Source of the DNA: Bacteroidota bacterium
Lineage (GTDB): Bacteria; Bacteroidota; Ignavibacteria; Palsa-1295
Assembly (NCBI GenBank): GCA_025363505.1
Contig: JANYDV010000074.1
Location: 1 to 23,304, forward strand
Direction: 5' to 3'
DNA: 23,304 nt
This document shows positions 1 to 6,924 of this stretch, one piece after another (within the stretch, counting starts at the first letter, position 1; each line of letters begins with the position of its first letter). The notes beneath the pieces were generated by a model. That model was not told the origin of the DNA. It made no database searches and saw nothing but the letters and a program-made list of their open reading frames with translations. The translations under genes were made by a program, and so were the position numbers.

Positions 1-2
1 TA

Positions 3-209
3 TTTGTCACCCCAACTTGGGATGCAGAACCTTGGGGCAAAGCTTTGCAAAGGGTTGCGCCAAAACTTGATATTCGTGAGACTATACAAAGAAATAGTAA
101 AGAGAAATTAGTGCATTCCGGCTCGACTTCCCAGCTCAATAGGGATCTCGATGGTATTTTTGCCTCGTTTTATAAGTGCAATAATCTTGTCTCCCGGGTG
201 GAGACTTGA
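3..209 (+). CDS. Possible C-terminal fragment of an unidentified gene entering from the left edge
   Basis: A reading frame is open from the window edge to a TGA at 207-209. Its first 36 codons look protein-like: many codons begin with a purine, and the peptide starts FVTPTWDAEPWGKALQRV and continues with a charged helical stretch. I do not recognise the family. The last 100 bases lie antisense to the 3' end of the M28 peptidase gene, whose PDZ domain is intact to its stop, so a true end at 209 would mean an unusually long convergent overlap. A second frame (1-111) is also open and would overlap the M28 stop by only four bases, but its codons look less gene-like. Treat as tentative. Confidence 0.3.
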   Translation, partial: FVTPTWDAEPWGKALQRVAPKLDIRETIQRNSKEKLVHSGSTSQLNRDLDGIFASFYKCNNLVSRVET

Positions 210-1370
210 AAGTGCATTCGTATAATCATAGATATTTTTAATCTGTAACTCTCCAAATTTTACAATAATATCTTCGGCAAGCAAACCTGCTTTCGCTGCA
301 GGTGAGCCGGGTGTAACATCAGATATTTTTAAGCCCTCGCCATCATACCCATAATCAGGCACACCGCCGACATAAACCTTGAATGATGTTGATTTCTTTG
401 TGGTGTCGATAGGGACTATTGTAAATGGAATCTTTGAGAGTGTGTTTGCAGTCTGCTTTATCACCTCGGACACCAGTTTCAAAATGTTGGCTTCTCCGTT
501 ATAATCAAGTTTGTCTTTTGTATCACTTGCGCGATGATAGTCCTTATGTAAGCCAGTGAAAAAGAATAACACCGGCAGATGCTTACGGTAAAAAGAAGCA
601 TGATCGGAAGGTCCCTCTCCATCTTGTTTATACCGTATGACAAATGGTTTCTTAGCTGAAGAAATGCTCCTAAAAATAGAATCCCAAGCAGGAGATGTAC
701 CCATGCCCTCAATGATCAAGATACTATCCTTTAGACGTCCTATCATATCCATGTTGATCATTGCTTGAGTATGGTCAAAAGAAAATAGGGGTGATTTTAC
801 ATATTGCTGACTACCGAAAAGCCCCTCTTCTTCACCACTGAAAGTCATAAACAGTAGACTCCGGTTGAGTTCATTCCGATGCTTTACAAAGTACTCGGCA
901 AGTTCAAGAACGCCGGCGGTACCGCTGGCATTATCGTCTGCACCTCGATGAAAAGCTTTTACAGTATCAAGCGCATTTCGACCGCCCATTCCAAGATGAT
1001 CGAAATGTGCTCCGATAATTACAACTTCGTGGGAGAGACTTTTATCATTGCCTCTAAGAAATCCAATAACATTTACACCTTTGGTTGGGGAAATTTTTGT
1101 CGAGTCAAACTGGTGTTCGGAAAATTCATACCGTTGATAGAATGTCTGGGACGGATCAATGACATCAAGACCAATACGCTTAAATTCTTTTGCAATATAG
1201 TTTGCAGTTTTTTCCATGCCTATTTCACCGGTACGTCTGCCGGCGAGCGAATCAGAAGTAAGAATATTCAGTCTTGCTTTAAGATCGCCCACAGTTATCT
1301 CGTTGGTGGTCTTTTGAGCCAAGGAAAAAATGGGACTCAAGAGCAGAAACAGTATGATGTAGCGTGGCAT
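108..1370 (-). CDS. Exported M28 family zinc aminopeptidase with C-terminal PDZ domain
   Basis: This is a secreted or periplasmic aminopeptidase-like metallopeptidase. Residues 1-19 form a signal peptide ending FSLAQ. The M28 domain spans about 25-315. The two-zinc site can be read from the sequence: H122 (AHFDH), bridging D146 in GADDNASG, general base E180 and ligand E181 in SGEEEG, D208 in NMDMIGR and H279 in YHRASDT. A PDZ domain at about 330-412 has the carboxylate-loop region around YGYDGEGLKI and the GSPAAKAGL turn typical of bacterial periplasmic PDZ domains. M28-PDZ proteins are common in Bacteroidota, and the PDZ probably recruits substrate or a partner. The substrate cannot be read from sequence. 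The gene is divergent from the Bax-inhibitor gene. A TAnnTTTG-type box for its strand lies at 1475-1482. The family is certain; the cellular role is inferred. Confidence 0.93.
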   Translation of the reverse strand: MPRYIILFLLLSPIFSLAQKTTNEITVGDLKARLNILTSDSLAGRRTGEIGMEKTANYIAKEFKRIGLDVIDPSQTFYQRYEFSEHQFDSTKISPTKGVNVIGFLRGNDKSLSHEVVIIGAHFDHLGMGGRNALDTVKAFHRGADDNASGTAGVLELAEYFVKHRNELNRSLLFMTFSGEEEGLFGSQQYVKSPLFSFDHTQAMINMDMIGRLKDSILIIEGMGTSPAWDSIFRSISSAKKPFVIRYKQDGEGPSDHASFYRKHLPVLFFFTGLHKDYHRASDTKDKLDYNGEANILKLVSEVIKQTANTLSKIPFTIVPIDTTKKSTSFKVYVGGVPDYGYDGEGLKISDVTPGSPAAKAGLLAEDIIVKFGELQIKNIYDYTNALSSLHPGDKIIALIKRGKNTIEIPIELGSRAGMH

Positions 1371-1521
1371 AATATGAATTAGTTAACTGTTGAACAACCT
1401 CGTGTGGAAGGACTTAGTTCTATTCTGGCTCACACACTGGCAGGTTTATAGAGATCGATATATTCTGCCGAAACCAAATGTATCTGTAAATCGTACTATC
1501 ATAAAACAATTATTCTATACG

Positions 1522-2232
1522 ATGGCACAATTTTCGGAAAACACTTTCCAGTTCACCCCTGAAGCATTGGCACTGGTGGGGCAGGCACGTCTTGCCTATA
1601 TTCGTAAGGTGTATACTTATTTTTCTTTTGGTCTGCTGGCTGCTATCGTCGGTGCATTGGTGTCAATGAATACCGGGATGGTTTATTTTGCTGCCGGCAA
1701 CAGATTAATTTTGTTCGTAGCATATATCGGCGCATTTTTCTGGGCACAATCGAGTGCTGATAAGCCAACTCGGGCTGTGCCGACAATGATACTCTTTACA
1801 TTTATTAGTGGGGTGATGTTGTCTCCACTGCTATTTTCTATTGCACATTCTTATATTCCCGAAACAGGTGTGCAGGTTATTTATAACGCCTTATTTCTGA
1901 CCGGTATCGTATTCGGAGGGTTGACTACGTATGTTTATGTTTCCAAAAAAGACTTTAGTTTTCTTGGAGCATCTCTTACGATCGGCGCTTTTGTGCTGAT
2001 CGGGGCAATCCTTATTAATTCCTTCTTTGTACAATCCAGCAACTTCGATTTTGCTATCTCTATTATCGGAGTTATTATCTTTTCAGGTTTTGTTTTAGTC
2101 GATACTTCGCTGATCCTTCGTCGAGCGAATGAGATTCCACCTACTTCGGCTGCGCTGCGGTTATTTCTTGATTTCTTAAATTTATTTATGTTTATACTCC
2201 GTATCCTTACGGGCTCACGCGGAAGAAATTAA
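1522..2232 (+). CDS. Bax inhibitor-1 / YccA family membrane protein
   Basis: This is a 236-residue integral inner-membrane protein of the BI-1 family (TMBIM-like; bacterial relatives are YccA, YbhL and the calcium-leak protein YetJ). Seven hydrophobic segments are visible, at about residues 30-52, 60-75, 86-109, 118-141, 147-170, 176-200 and 210-232. The family hallmarks are the aspartate in GFVLVDTSLILRR near TM6 and the closing ALRLFLDFLNLFMF segment followed by a basic tail. The frame stays open upstream to 1390, but the ATG at 1522 gives MAQFSENTFQFTPEAL, the normal cytosolic N-terminus and length, so I chose it. No Shine-Dalgarno is present. E. coli YccA protects against toxic FtsH action on jammed translocons, and YetJ leaks calcium in a pH-dependent way; which applies here is unknown. 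Confidence 0.9.
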   Translation: MAQFSENTFQFTPEALALVGQARLAYIRKVYTYFSFGLLAAIVGALVSMNTGMVYFAAGNRLILFVAYIGAFFWAQSSADKPTRAVPTMILFTFISGVMLSPLLFSIAHSYIPETGVQVIYNALFLTGIVFGGLTTYVYVSKKDFSFLGASLTIGAFVLIGAILINSFFVQSSNFDFAISIIGVIIFSGFVLVDTSLILRRANEIPPTSAALRLFLDFLNLFMFILRILTGSRGRN

Positions 2233-2243
2233 AATAATTATTC

Positions 2244-2274
2244 AAATCGGGCGAGCTTATGCTCTTCCCGATTT
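2244..2274 (+). terminator. Hairpin after the BI-1 gene, probable terminator
   Basis: An 8-bp perfect stem (AAATCGGG at 2244-2251 with CCCGATTT at 2267-2274) continues after a small internal bulge into a 4-bp stem (GAGC/GCTC) with a TTAT loop. It starts 12 bases after the BI-1 stop codon. There is no clear U-tract, so its efficiency as an intrinsic terminator is uncertain. Confidence 0.5.
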
Positions 2275-2374
2275 AAGCGTCCCAATATTGACGTGCTGAG
2301 AATCGCTGACCAAACTTGGTTTAATTTACTTTCTCCATTCTTTACTATCAGAGCACCGATGCTCATTTCTGTGG

Positions 2375-2382
2375 TATTTTTG
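2375..2382 (+). promoter_or_regulatory. Candidate Bacteroidota-type -7 box for the paaFGH-like operon
   Basis: TATTTTTG matches the Bacteroidota -7 consensus TAnnTTTG and lies 17 bases before the ATG of the first operon gene, which would give a very short leader. No good -33 TTTG is seen upstream. Imperfect palindromes at 2309-2320 (ACCAA..TTGGT) and 2351-2364 (GAGCA....TGCTC) lie just upstream and could be operators. Confidence 0.35.
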
Positions 2383-2399
2383 CATATCATTATATACCT

Positions 2400-3176
2400 A
2401 TGTCTGACTTAAAGAATCTTCTGCTTGAGATTGATGGCTACGTTGCCATTGTTCGATTACATCGCCCTGCGGTGCTTAATGCACTGAATCTGGAGTTAAT
2501 GGATGAACTTGTTGCAACACTCGATTCACTCGATCGCGATGAGAACATCCGAGCCATCGTACTTGCCGGAAGCGAAAAGGCTTTTGCCGCAGGTGCTGAT
2601 ATTAAAGAGATGGCATCAGCGACTGCGGTCGATATGCTCTATCGAGATCAATTTTCTAAATGGGATCGTATCCGTAAGATCAAAAAGCCAATTATCGCTG
2701 CTGTGAGCGGATTTGCACTTGGTGGTGGTTGCGAACTGATGATGCACTGCGACATCGTCATCGCCAGTGAAACTGCTCGTATTGGACAGCCGGAAATAAA
2801 CATTGGTGTTATGCCCGGTGCGGGGGGTACACAACGATTAACTCGTGCCATTGGTAAAGTTCGTGCTATGGAGATGGTACTTACCGGAAAATTTATTACT
2901 GCCCAAGAAGCATTTGATGCTGGGCTGGTGAATAAAGTTGTGCCGGTTGAATTTTTTCTTGAAGAAGCGGTTCGCTTAGCGCAAGAGATTGCCTCTAAGC
3001 CACCGGTTGCGGTGCGACTTGCAAAAGAAGCCGTATTAAAATCTTTTGATACCACCATAGAAATGGGTCTGGAATTTGAACGCAAGAATTTTTATTTGCT
3101 GTTTGCCAGCGAAGATATGAAAGAAGGAATGGCTGCGTTTGTCGAAAAGCGTACTGCAGAATGGAAAGGGAAATAA
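2400..3176 (+). CDS. Enoyl-CoA hydratase (crotonase; PaaF-like)
   Basis: This 258-residue cytosolic crotonase-fold enzyme probably hydrates a 2,3-enoyl-CoA to the 3-hydroxyacyl-CoA. Oxyanion-hole segments are FAAGADIKEM (about 62-71) and ALGGGCEL (106-113). Both catalytic glutamates are present: E112 in GGGCELM and E132 in GQPEINIG. They are 20 residues apart, exactly as E144/E164 in the rat mitochondrial hydratase. The motif GVMPGAGGTQRL is also typical of true hydratases. It is the first gene of the operon, followed by PaaG-like and dehydrogenase genes, so 2,3-dehydroadipyl-CoA hydratase (PaaF) is a fair hypothesis. General short-chain beta-oxidation or butanoate metabolism is the main alternative. 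There is no recognisable ribosome-binding site. Confidence 0.93.
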   Translation: MSDLKNLLLEIDGYVAIVRLHRPAVLNALNLELMDELVATLDSLDRDENIRAIVLAGSEKAFAAGADIKEMASATAVDMLYRDQFSKWDRIRKIKKPIIAAVSGFALGGGCELMMHCDIVIASETARIGQPEINIGVMPGAGGTQRLTRAIGKVRAMEMVLTGKFITAQEAFDAGLVNKVVPVEFFLEEAVRLAQEIASKPPVAVRLAKEAVLKSFDTTIEMGLEFERKNFYLLFASEDMKEGMAAFVEKRTAEWKGK

Positions 3177-3184
3177 CAGATAGT

Positions 3185-3973
3185 ATGACAGATAATCAAA
3201 CAATACTGACAGATCTTAGTGAGGGTATCTACACGATCACTCTCAATCGTCCTGAGGTGTATAATGCTTTCAATGAACAATTAACGACCGAACTCCAAAA
3301 TGCTTTCAAAGAAGCTCTAAAGAATGATGCGATCCGCGTGGTCGTGCTGACAGGTTCCGGTAAGGCATTTTGCTCGGGACAAGATTTGAAAGATGCACCC
3401 ACCGGTGGTGGGAAAAGATCACTCAGAGATTCGCTCGAACGTCGCTATAACCCATTAATCCGTGCGATGCGCAACCTTCCGAAGCCTATTATATGTGCCA
3501 TAAATGGTGTTGCCGCAGGTGCTGGATGCTCGCTTGCTCTAGCATGTGATTACAGACTGATGACGGAGTCTGCAAAGCTTATTGAAGTATTTGTAAGAAT
3601 AGGGTTAGTACCGGATTCGGGATCAAGTTGGTTCTTGGTGCGAAATGTTGGTGTTGCCAAAGCGTTTGAGCTTGCGGCGACAGGTGGTGATATCGCGGCT
3701 CCTAAAGCACTCGAACTCGGCTTAGTCAATCAAGTCGTCGCAGCTGAGAGGCTGATTGACGAAACAATGATTGTTGCTCGTGCATTTGCAACAGGTCCGA
3801 CGAAAGCCTACGGGTATATCAAAAAAATGATTGACAAAGTCTCAACCCTTTCTCTTGATGAAGCTCTTGACTATGAAGTCTATATGCAAGAAGCTGCTGG
3901 GAGAACAGAAGACTATCAAAATGCCGTCGCGGCTTTTCGTGAGAAAAAGAAGGCAGTATTTACCGGAAAATAG
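3185..3973 (+). CDS. paaG: PaaG-like enoyl-CoA isomerase (crotonase superfamily)
   Basis: This second crotonase resembles PaaG, the 1,2-epoxyphenylacetyl-CoA isomerase, which also shifts double bonds in enoyl-CoAs. From the ATG at 3185 it is 262 residues, the same length as E. coli PaaG. The glycine-rich loop reads AAGAGCSLALACD without the hydratase glutamate. The segment IGLVPDSGSSW carries aspartate D144, which corresponds to the catalytic aspartate of PaaG enzymes. An upstream ATG at 3161 would overlap the hydratase gene by 16 bases; I preferred 3185, eight bases after that gene's stop, with an AAGGGA stretch about 13 bases ahead. The gene order hydratase-PaaG-dehydrogenase matches paaFGH. 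No ring epoxidase (paaABCDE) or ring-opening gene (paaZ) is in the window, so a broader isomerase role is possible. Confidence 0.82.
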   Translation: MTDNQTILTDLSEGIYTITLNRPEVYNAFNEQLTTELQNAFKEALKNDAIRVVVLTGSGKAFCSGQDLKDAPTGGGKRSLRDSLERRYNPLIRAMRNLPKPIICAINGVAAGAGCSLALACDYRLMTESAKLIEVFVRIGLVPDSGSSWFLVRNVGVAKAFELAATGGDIAAPKALELGLVNQVVAAERLIDETMIVARAFATGPTKAYGYIKKMIDKVSTLSLDEALDYEVYMQEAAGRTEDYQNAVAAFREKKKAVFTGK

Positions 3974-4036
3974 AAAATATTGCTATTTCTTTGATGAGAA
4001 TTGTTGTTTATTTACTAATATTCAACCACGACAAAT

Positions 4037-4891
4037 TTGAAAACAATCGGTATAATTGGTGCCGGAACAATGGGGAGCGGGATCGCTCTTTCATCGGCTC
4101 TTGCAGGATATGATGTTGTCTTGAACGACATTAATGATGTATATCTCCAGCGGGCGTATAAGAGCATCGGTGTGATGATGGAAAAAATGTCCGAACGGGG
4201 GAAACTGAGTATTCCTGATGCGAACGCTGCGGCACTTCGGATACGGACATCCTCGCACTTTGAGCACCTAAAGACGTGTGATTTAGTCATTGAAGCTGCG
4301 GTTGAAAATCTGAAGATCAAGCAAGAGATCTTTATAAAACTTTCAGATCTATGTCCTGAAGACTGCATCTTCGCCAGTAATACATCTTCGCTTGCGGTGA
4401 CAGCTATTGCGTCCGTTTGCCGGAATCCGGGGCGAGTGCTCGGATTGCATTTCTTCAATCCGGCGCATATAATGAAATTAGTAGAAATTATTCGTGGTCA
4501 GGAAACGACCGACGATGTGATGTATCGTACTGAAGGATATGTAAAGCAGATCGGGAAATCTCCGGTCTTAGCAAAAGACACACCGGGTTTTATTGTGAAC
4601 CGTGTGGCCAGAAATTATTATGGCGAAGCGTTCCGTCTTGTTAGTGACGGAGTTGCAACTGTTGAGCAGGTTGATGCTATCCTCAAATCAAATAGTTTTG
4701 CAATGGGACCATTTCAACTAATGGACTTGATCGGCATTGATGTTAATCTTGCCGTGACGCAATCAGTATATGACCAGTTCTTCGGCGAGCCAAGATTTCG
4801 TCCTCATCCGATGCAACAAAAAATGGTTGAAGCGAATACACTTGGTCGTAAAACCGGTAAGGGATTTTACTCCTACAATACCGAGAAATAA
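4037..4891 (+). CDS. 3-hydroxyacyl-CoA dehydrogenase (Hbd/PaaH-like)
   Basis: This enzyme oxidises a 3-hydroxyacyl-CoA to the 3-ketoacyl-CoA with NAD(P). An N-terminal Rossmann domain opens with GIIGAGTMGSGIA (GxGxxG at 8-13). The catalytic tetrad is visible: S117, H138 in GLHFFNPAH, E150 and N188 in IVNRV. Its spacing equals that of human HADH (S137, H158, E170, N208). At 284 residues it is the single-unit 3-hydroxybutyryl-CoA dehydrogenase size, shorter than the duplicated E. coli PaaH. The start codon is TTG at 4037: the frame has a stop at 4016-4018 and no ATG between, and TTG gives the canonical MKTIGIIGAG N-terminus. It lies 63 bases after paaG and 2 bases before the FMN reductase gene, so it belongs to the same operon. 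Confidence 0.93.
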   Translation: MKTIGIIGAGTMGSGIALSSALAGYDVVLNDINDVYLQRAYKSIGVMMEKMSERGKLSIPDANAAALRIRTSSHFEHLKTCDLVIEAAVENLKIKQEIFIKLSDLCPEDCIFASNTSSLAVTAIASVCRNPGRVLGLHFFNPAHIMKLVEIIRGQETTDDVMYRTEGYVKQIGKSPVLAKDTPGFIVNRVARNYYGEAFRLVSDGVATVEQVDAILKSNSFAMGPFQLMDLIGIDVNLAVTQSVYDQFFGEPRFRPHPMQQKMVEANTLGRKTGKGFYSYNTEK

Positions 4892-4893
4892 CA

Positions 4894-5460
4894 ATGATAA
4901 TTAGAATTCTTGGAATTTGTGGAAGTATGAAGCCCGGCTCTTCGACAGCGGCAGTGCTACGTATGTCTTTGCAGGCGAGTACTTTGGTTGGGGCGGAGAC
5001 AAATTTTTATGACATATCGGAACGTCCCTTACCATTTTGTGACGGAAGAAGTGAAGATTCGACTTATCCTCCGGAGGTTCATACTTTCAAAAACCTTGTT
5101 AAAAATGCTCACGGTATTATCATTGCTACGCCCGACTATCATAACAGTTTTACTGGTGGATTAAAAAATGCAATTGATCTTTGCGGCTTTGATGAATTCG
5201 AGCATAAGATGGTAGGCATCATTGGTGTTTCCGGTGGCGCTATGGGTGCAGGAAACGCAATCAGCCATTTACGTGGGGTGATGCGCGGTGTCGGAGCTTG
5301 GGTAGTGCCGCATCAAGTATCTATTTCTAATTCCAGTAAAATGTTTAGCGGACCCGATCAACTTGCCGATCCAATGCTTGAAAAACGATTATTAAAACTG
5401 GGCAAAGATGTCGTGAAATACGCGAATCTCTTTGCAAACGGTATGTTAGAAGACGAATAA
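4894..5460 (+). CDS. NADPH-dependent FMN reductase family protein
   Basis: This is a 188-residue flavodoxin-fold oxidoreductase of the NADPH_FMN_red family (SsuE/ChrR/ArsH-type). The phosphate-binding loop GSMKPGSST is at 10-18, the conserved TPDYHNSFTGGLKNAID block at 79-95 contacts the flavin, and GVSGGAMGAG at 111-120 forms the third flavin loop. It probably binds FMN and reduces flavin, quinones or other acceptors at the expense of NAD(P)H. The physiological acceptor is unknown. The gene starts two bases after the dehydrogenase stop and ends three bases before the peroxiredoxin gene, so tight co-transcription suggests a redox support role for the CoA pathway (inference). No signal peptide is seen. 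Confidence 0.88.
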   Translation: MIIRILGICGSMKPGSSTAAVLRMSLQASTLVGAETNFYDISERPLPFCDGRSEDSTYPPEVHTFKNLVKNAHGIIIATPDYHNSFTGGLKNAIDLCGFDEFEHKMVGIIGVSGGAMGAGNAISHLRGVMRGVGAWVVPHQVSISNSSKMFSGPDQLADPMLEKRLLKLGKDVVKYANLFANGMLEDE

Positions 5461-5463
5461 TTT

Positions 5464-5961
5464 ATGGCTATGAAAATGATTTTATATTTATTACTTACTG
5501 CACTTATGATAAATCTGAACCCGGGCGATCAAGCCCCGAATTTTTCTGTCAAATCAACTGATGGTACAACAATTTCTTTAGCTGACTATAAAGGGAAGTC
5601 GAACGTCATTTTATATTTTTATCCCGAAGATATGACCTCCGGCTGTACTGTCGAAGCCTGTAATTTTCGTGATGACCAATCGAAATTTACTGCTTTAAAT
5701 ACCGTCATTCTGGGCGTTTCACTCGATGACCAAAAAAAGCATCAGGAATTCACGGAGAAAGACCATCTAAATTTTCCATTGTTGGTTGATGATGGCGGCA
5801 AGATTTGTGCTGCCTATGGAGTGCCGCTCGAAGATAACCTATATCCGCATCGTTGGACTTTTTTGATTGACAAGCAGGGCAAAATTGCAAAAGTCTATCA
5901 AAAAGTAGCTGTCCGTCAGCATAGTGAAGAATTACAGAATGATATAAAAGCACTTCACTAA
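5464..5961 (+). CDS. bcp: PrxQ/BCP-type peroxiredoxin
   Basis: This is a thiol peroxidase that reduces hydrogen peroxide or organic hydroperoxides. The thioredoxin-fold AhpC/TSA domain spans about 19-160. The peroxidatic cysteine C61 and resolving cysteine C66 lie in MTSGCTVEAC, the CxxxxC arrangement of the PrxQ/BCP subfamily; a third cysteine is C115. Start choice matters. The ATG at 5464 adds a 14-residue hydrophobic stretch (MKMILYLLLTALM) that could be an uncleaved or weak signal peptide. The ATG at 5506 gives MINLNPGDQAPNF, the normal cytosolic BCP start and 151 residues. I keep 5464 because it abuts the previous stop, but cannot decide. It is the last gene of the operon, before a strong hairpin. 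Confidence 0.9.
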   Translation: MAMKMILYLLLTALMINLNPGDQAPNFSVKSTDGTTISLADYKGKSNVILYFYPEDMTSGCTVEACNFRDDQSKFTALNTVILGVSLDDQKKHQEFTEKDHLNFPLLVDDGGKICAAYGVPLEDNLYPHRWTFLIDKQGKIAKVYQKVAVRQHSEELQNDIKALH

Positions 5962-5973
5962 TTTTCGCCTTTA

Positions 5974-6022
5974 GATTGTACAACACTCATTGGTTTTATT
6001 TATCAATGAGTGTTGTATAATC
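5974..6022. terminator. Long inverted repeat between convergent operons, probable bidirectional terminator
   Basis: Arms 5974-5992 and 6004-6022 pair over 19 bp with one G-T wobble; the inner 14 bp (TACAACACTCATTG) are perfect, around an 11-base loop. It sits 12 bases after the peroxiredoxin stop and 11 bases from the stop of the convergent crotonase gene. Neither side has a strong U-tract, but position and strength suggest shared termination or 3'-end protection. Confidence 0.65.
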
Positions 6023-6033
6023 ACTAAAAAATA

Positions 6034-6891
6034 TTAAGCTTTTTTCTTGCGAATTTTTTTGTAATTCACCGGTCTCTTCTCATTAAACGCAGAAATCCCT
6101 TCTGCTACTTCATCAGAGAGGTTATGAATAGAAAGCCAGTCACGAGCACTGCCAATGGTGGTATGCCAACTAAAGTCTTTCCAGAAATTGAGCTGCTGTT
6201 TTGCATATCGCAAGCATTCTGGTAACTTATTGTATAATTTTTCACACATTACTGCGACTGCTTCATCGAGTTCAGCAGCAGGAACGACTTGATTTACTAA
6301 GCCCCATTCCAGTGCTTTTTGGGCAGGTATCTCTTCACAGAGGAAAAGAATTTCGCGGGCACGACGATCACCCACCATAATGGGCAACCACTGTGTGGCT
6401 CCGGCAGCAGCTACACTGCCACGCGCAGCACCTACCTGACGAATATGAATATGATCTGCAGCGATAGCAAGATCGCAGGATATATTTACTTCGTTTCCAC
6501 CGCCGACAACGATGCCATTTAGTTTGGCAATTGTAGGCTTGCCAATGTTACGGAGGCGTTCATGCATCTCAATAAAAACGCGCATCCATTTGTAATAATC
6601 ATTCGGGTTACCAAGAAAAAATTCTTCTTGTTCACGTAGATCAGCACCAGTACAAAACGCACGATCACCTGCGCCGGTGATCACCAACACTGCGATATCA
6701 TCGTCCCACATTACATCTTCTATTGCAGTGAGCATTTCGCGCAACGTAGTAAGATTGAGGCAATTGAGTACCTCTGGACGATTAATCGTCATCGTAGCTA
6801 CATAATCCTTTTTCTCATAAAGAATATGAGTAAAGTTGTAGGTTCGTTTTTCTTGATAGGGGTTGAGTTCGTTGGTGGATTTCCGAGACAT
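6034..6891 (-). CDS. Crotonase-superfamily enzyme, Oah/MenB-like (second catalytic Glu replaced by Gly)
   Basis: This is a 285-residue crotonase-fold CoA enzyme. The oxyanion segments are AFCTGADLRE (about 78-87) and VVGGGNEVN (128-136). E134 in GGGNEVN matches the first hydratase glutamate. Twenty residues later, where hydratases have the second glutamate, there is G154 in RQVGAARGS. A glycine there is seen in type I MenB (where bicarbonate takes the acid's place), and the block RGSVAAAGATQWLPIMVGD followed by RRAREI recalls 6-oxocyclohexenecarbonyl-CoA hydratases (Oah). An extra 20 residues precede the fold and the C-terminus is lysine-rich. It is last in a minus-strand cluster with an EthD-like gene, 80 bases apart, with a hairpin between. 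The substrate is unknown; an aromatic or alicyclic CoA ester is a reasonable guess. Confidence 0.85.
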   Translation of the reverse strand: MSRKSTNELNPYQEKRTYNFTHILYEKKDYVATMTINRPEVLNCLNLTTLREMLTAIEDVMWDDDIAVLVITGAGDRAFCTGADLREQEEFFLGNPNDYYKWMRVFIEMHERLRNIGKPTIAKLNGIVVGGGNEVNISCDLAIAADHIHIRQVGAARGSVAAAGATQWLPIMVGDRRAREILFLCEEIPAQKALEWGLVNQVVPAAELDEAVAVMCEKLYNKLPECLRYAKQQLNFWKDFSWHTTIGSARDWLSIHNLSDEVAEGISAFNEKRPVNYKKIRKKKA

Positions 6892-6924
6892 AGGTATCTG
6901 AGATATTTATCAAATCTTTGTAAT

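Noticed and set aside
37..48. Perfect 12-base palindrome GCAAAGCTTTGC
   Set aside because: It lies within a possibly coding edge region; a single short palindrome without a promoter or a repeat partner is not evidence of a site.
879..1382. A 167-codon open frame on the plus strand inside the M28 gene
   Set aside because: It is antisense to the conserved M28 catalytic domain and has no recognisable motif.
2648..3085. A 145-codon minus-strand frame inside the enoyl-CoA hydratase gene
   Set aside because: It is a shadow of a well-conserved crotonase; the product shows no motif.
6034..6891. Naming this crotonase MenB (naphthoate synthase)
   Set aside because: It shares the glycine at the second catalytic position, but the other blocks fit Oah-type enzymes as well or better and no menaquinone genes are nearby.
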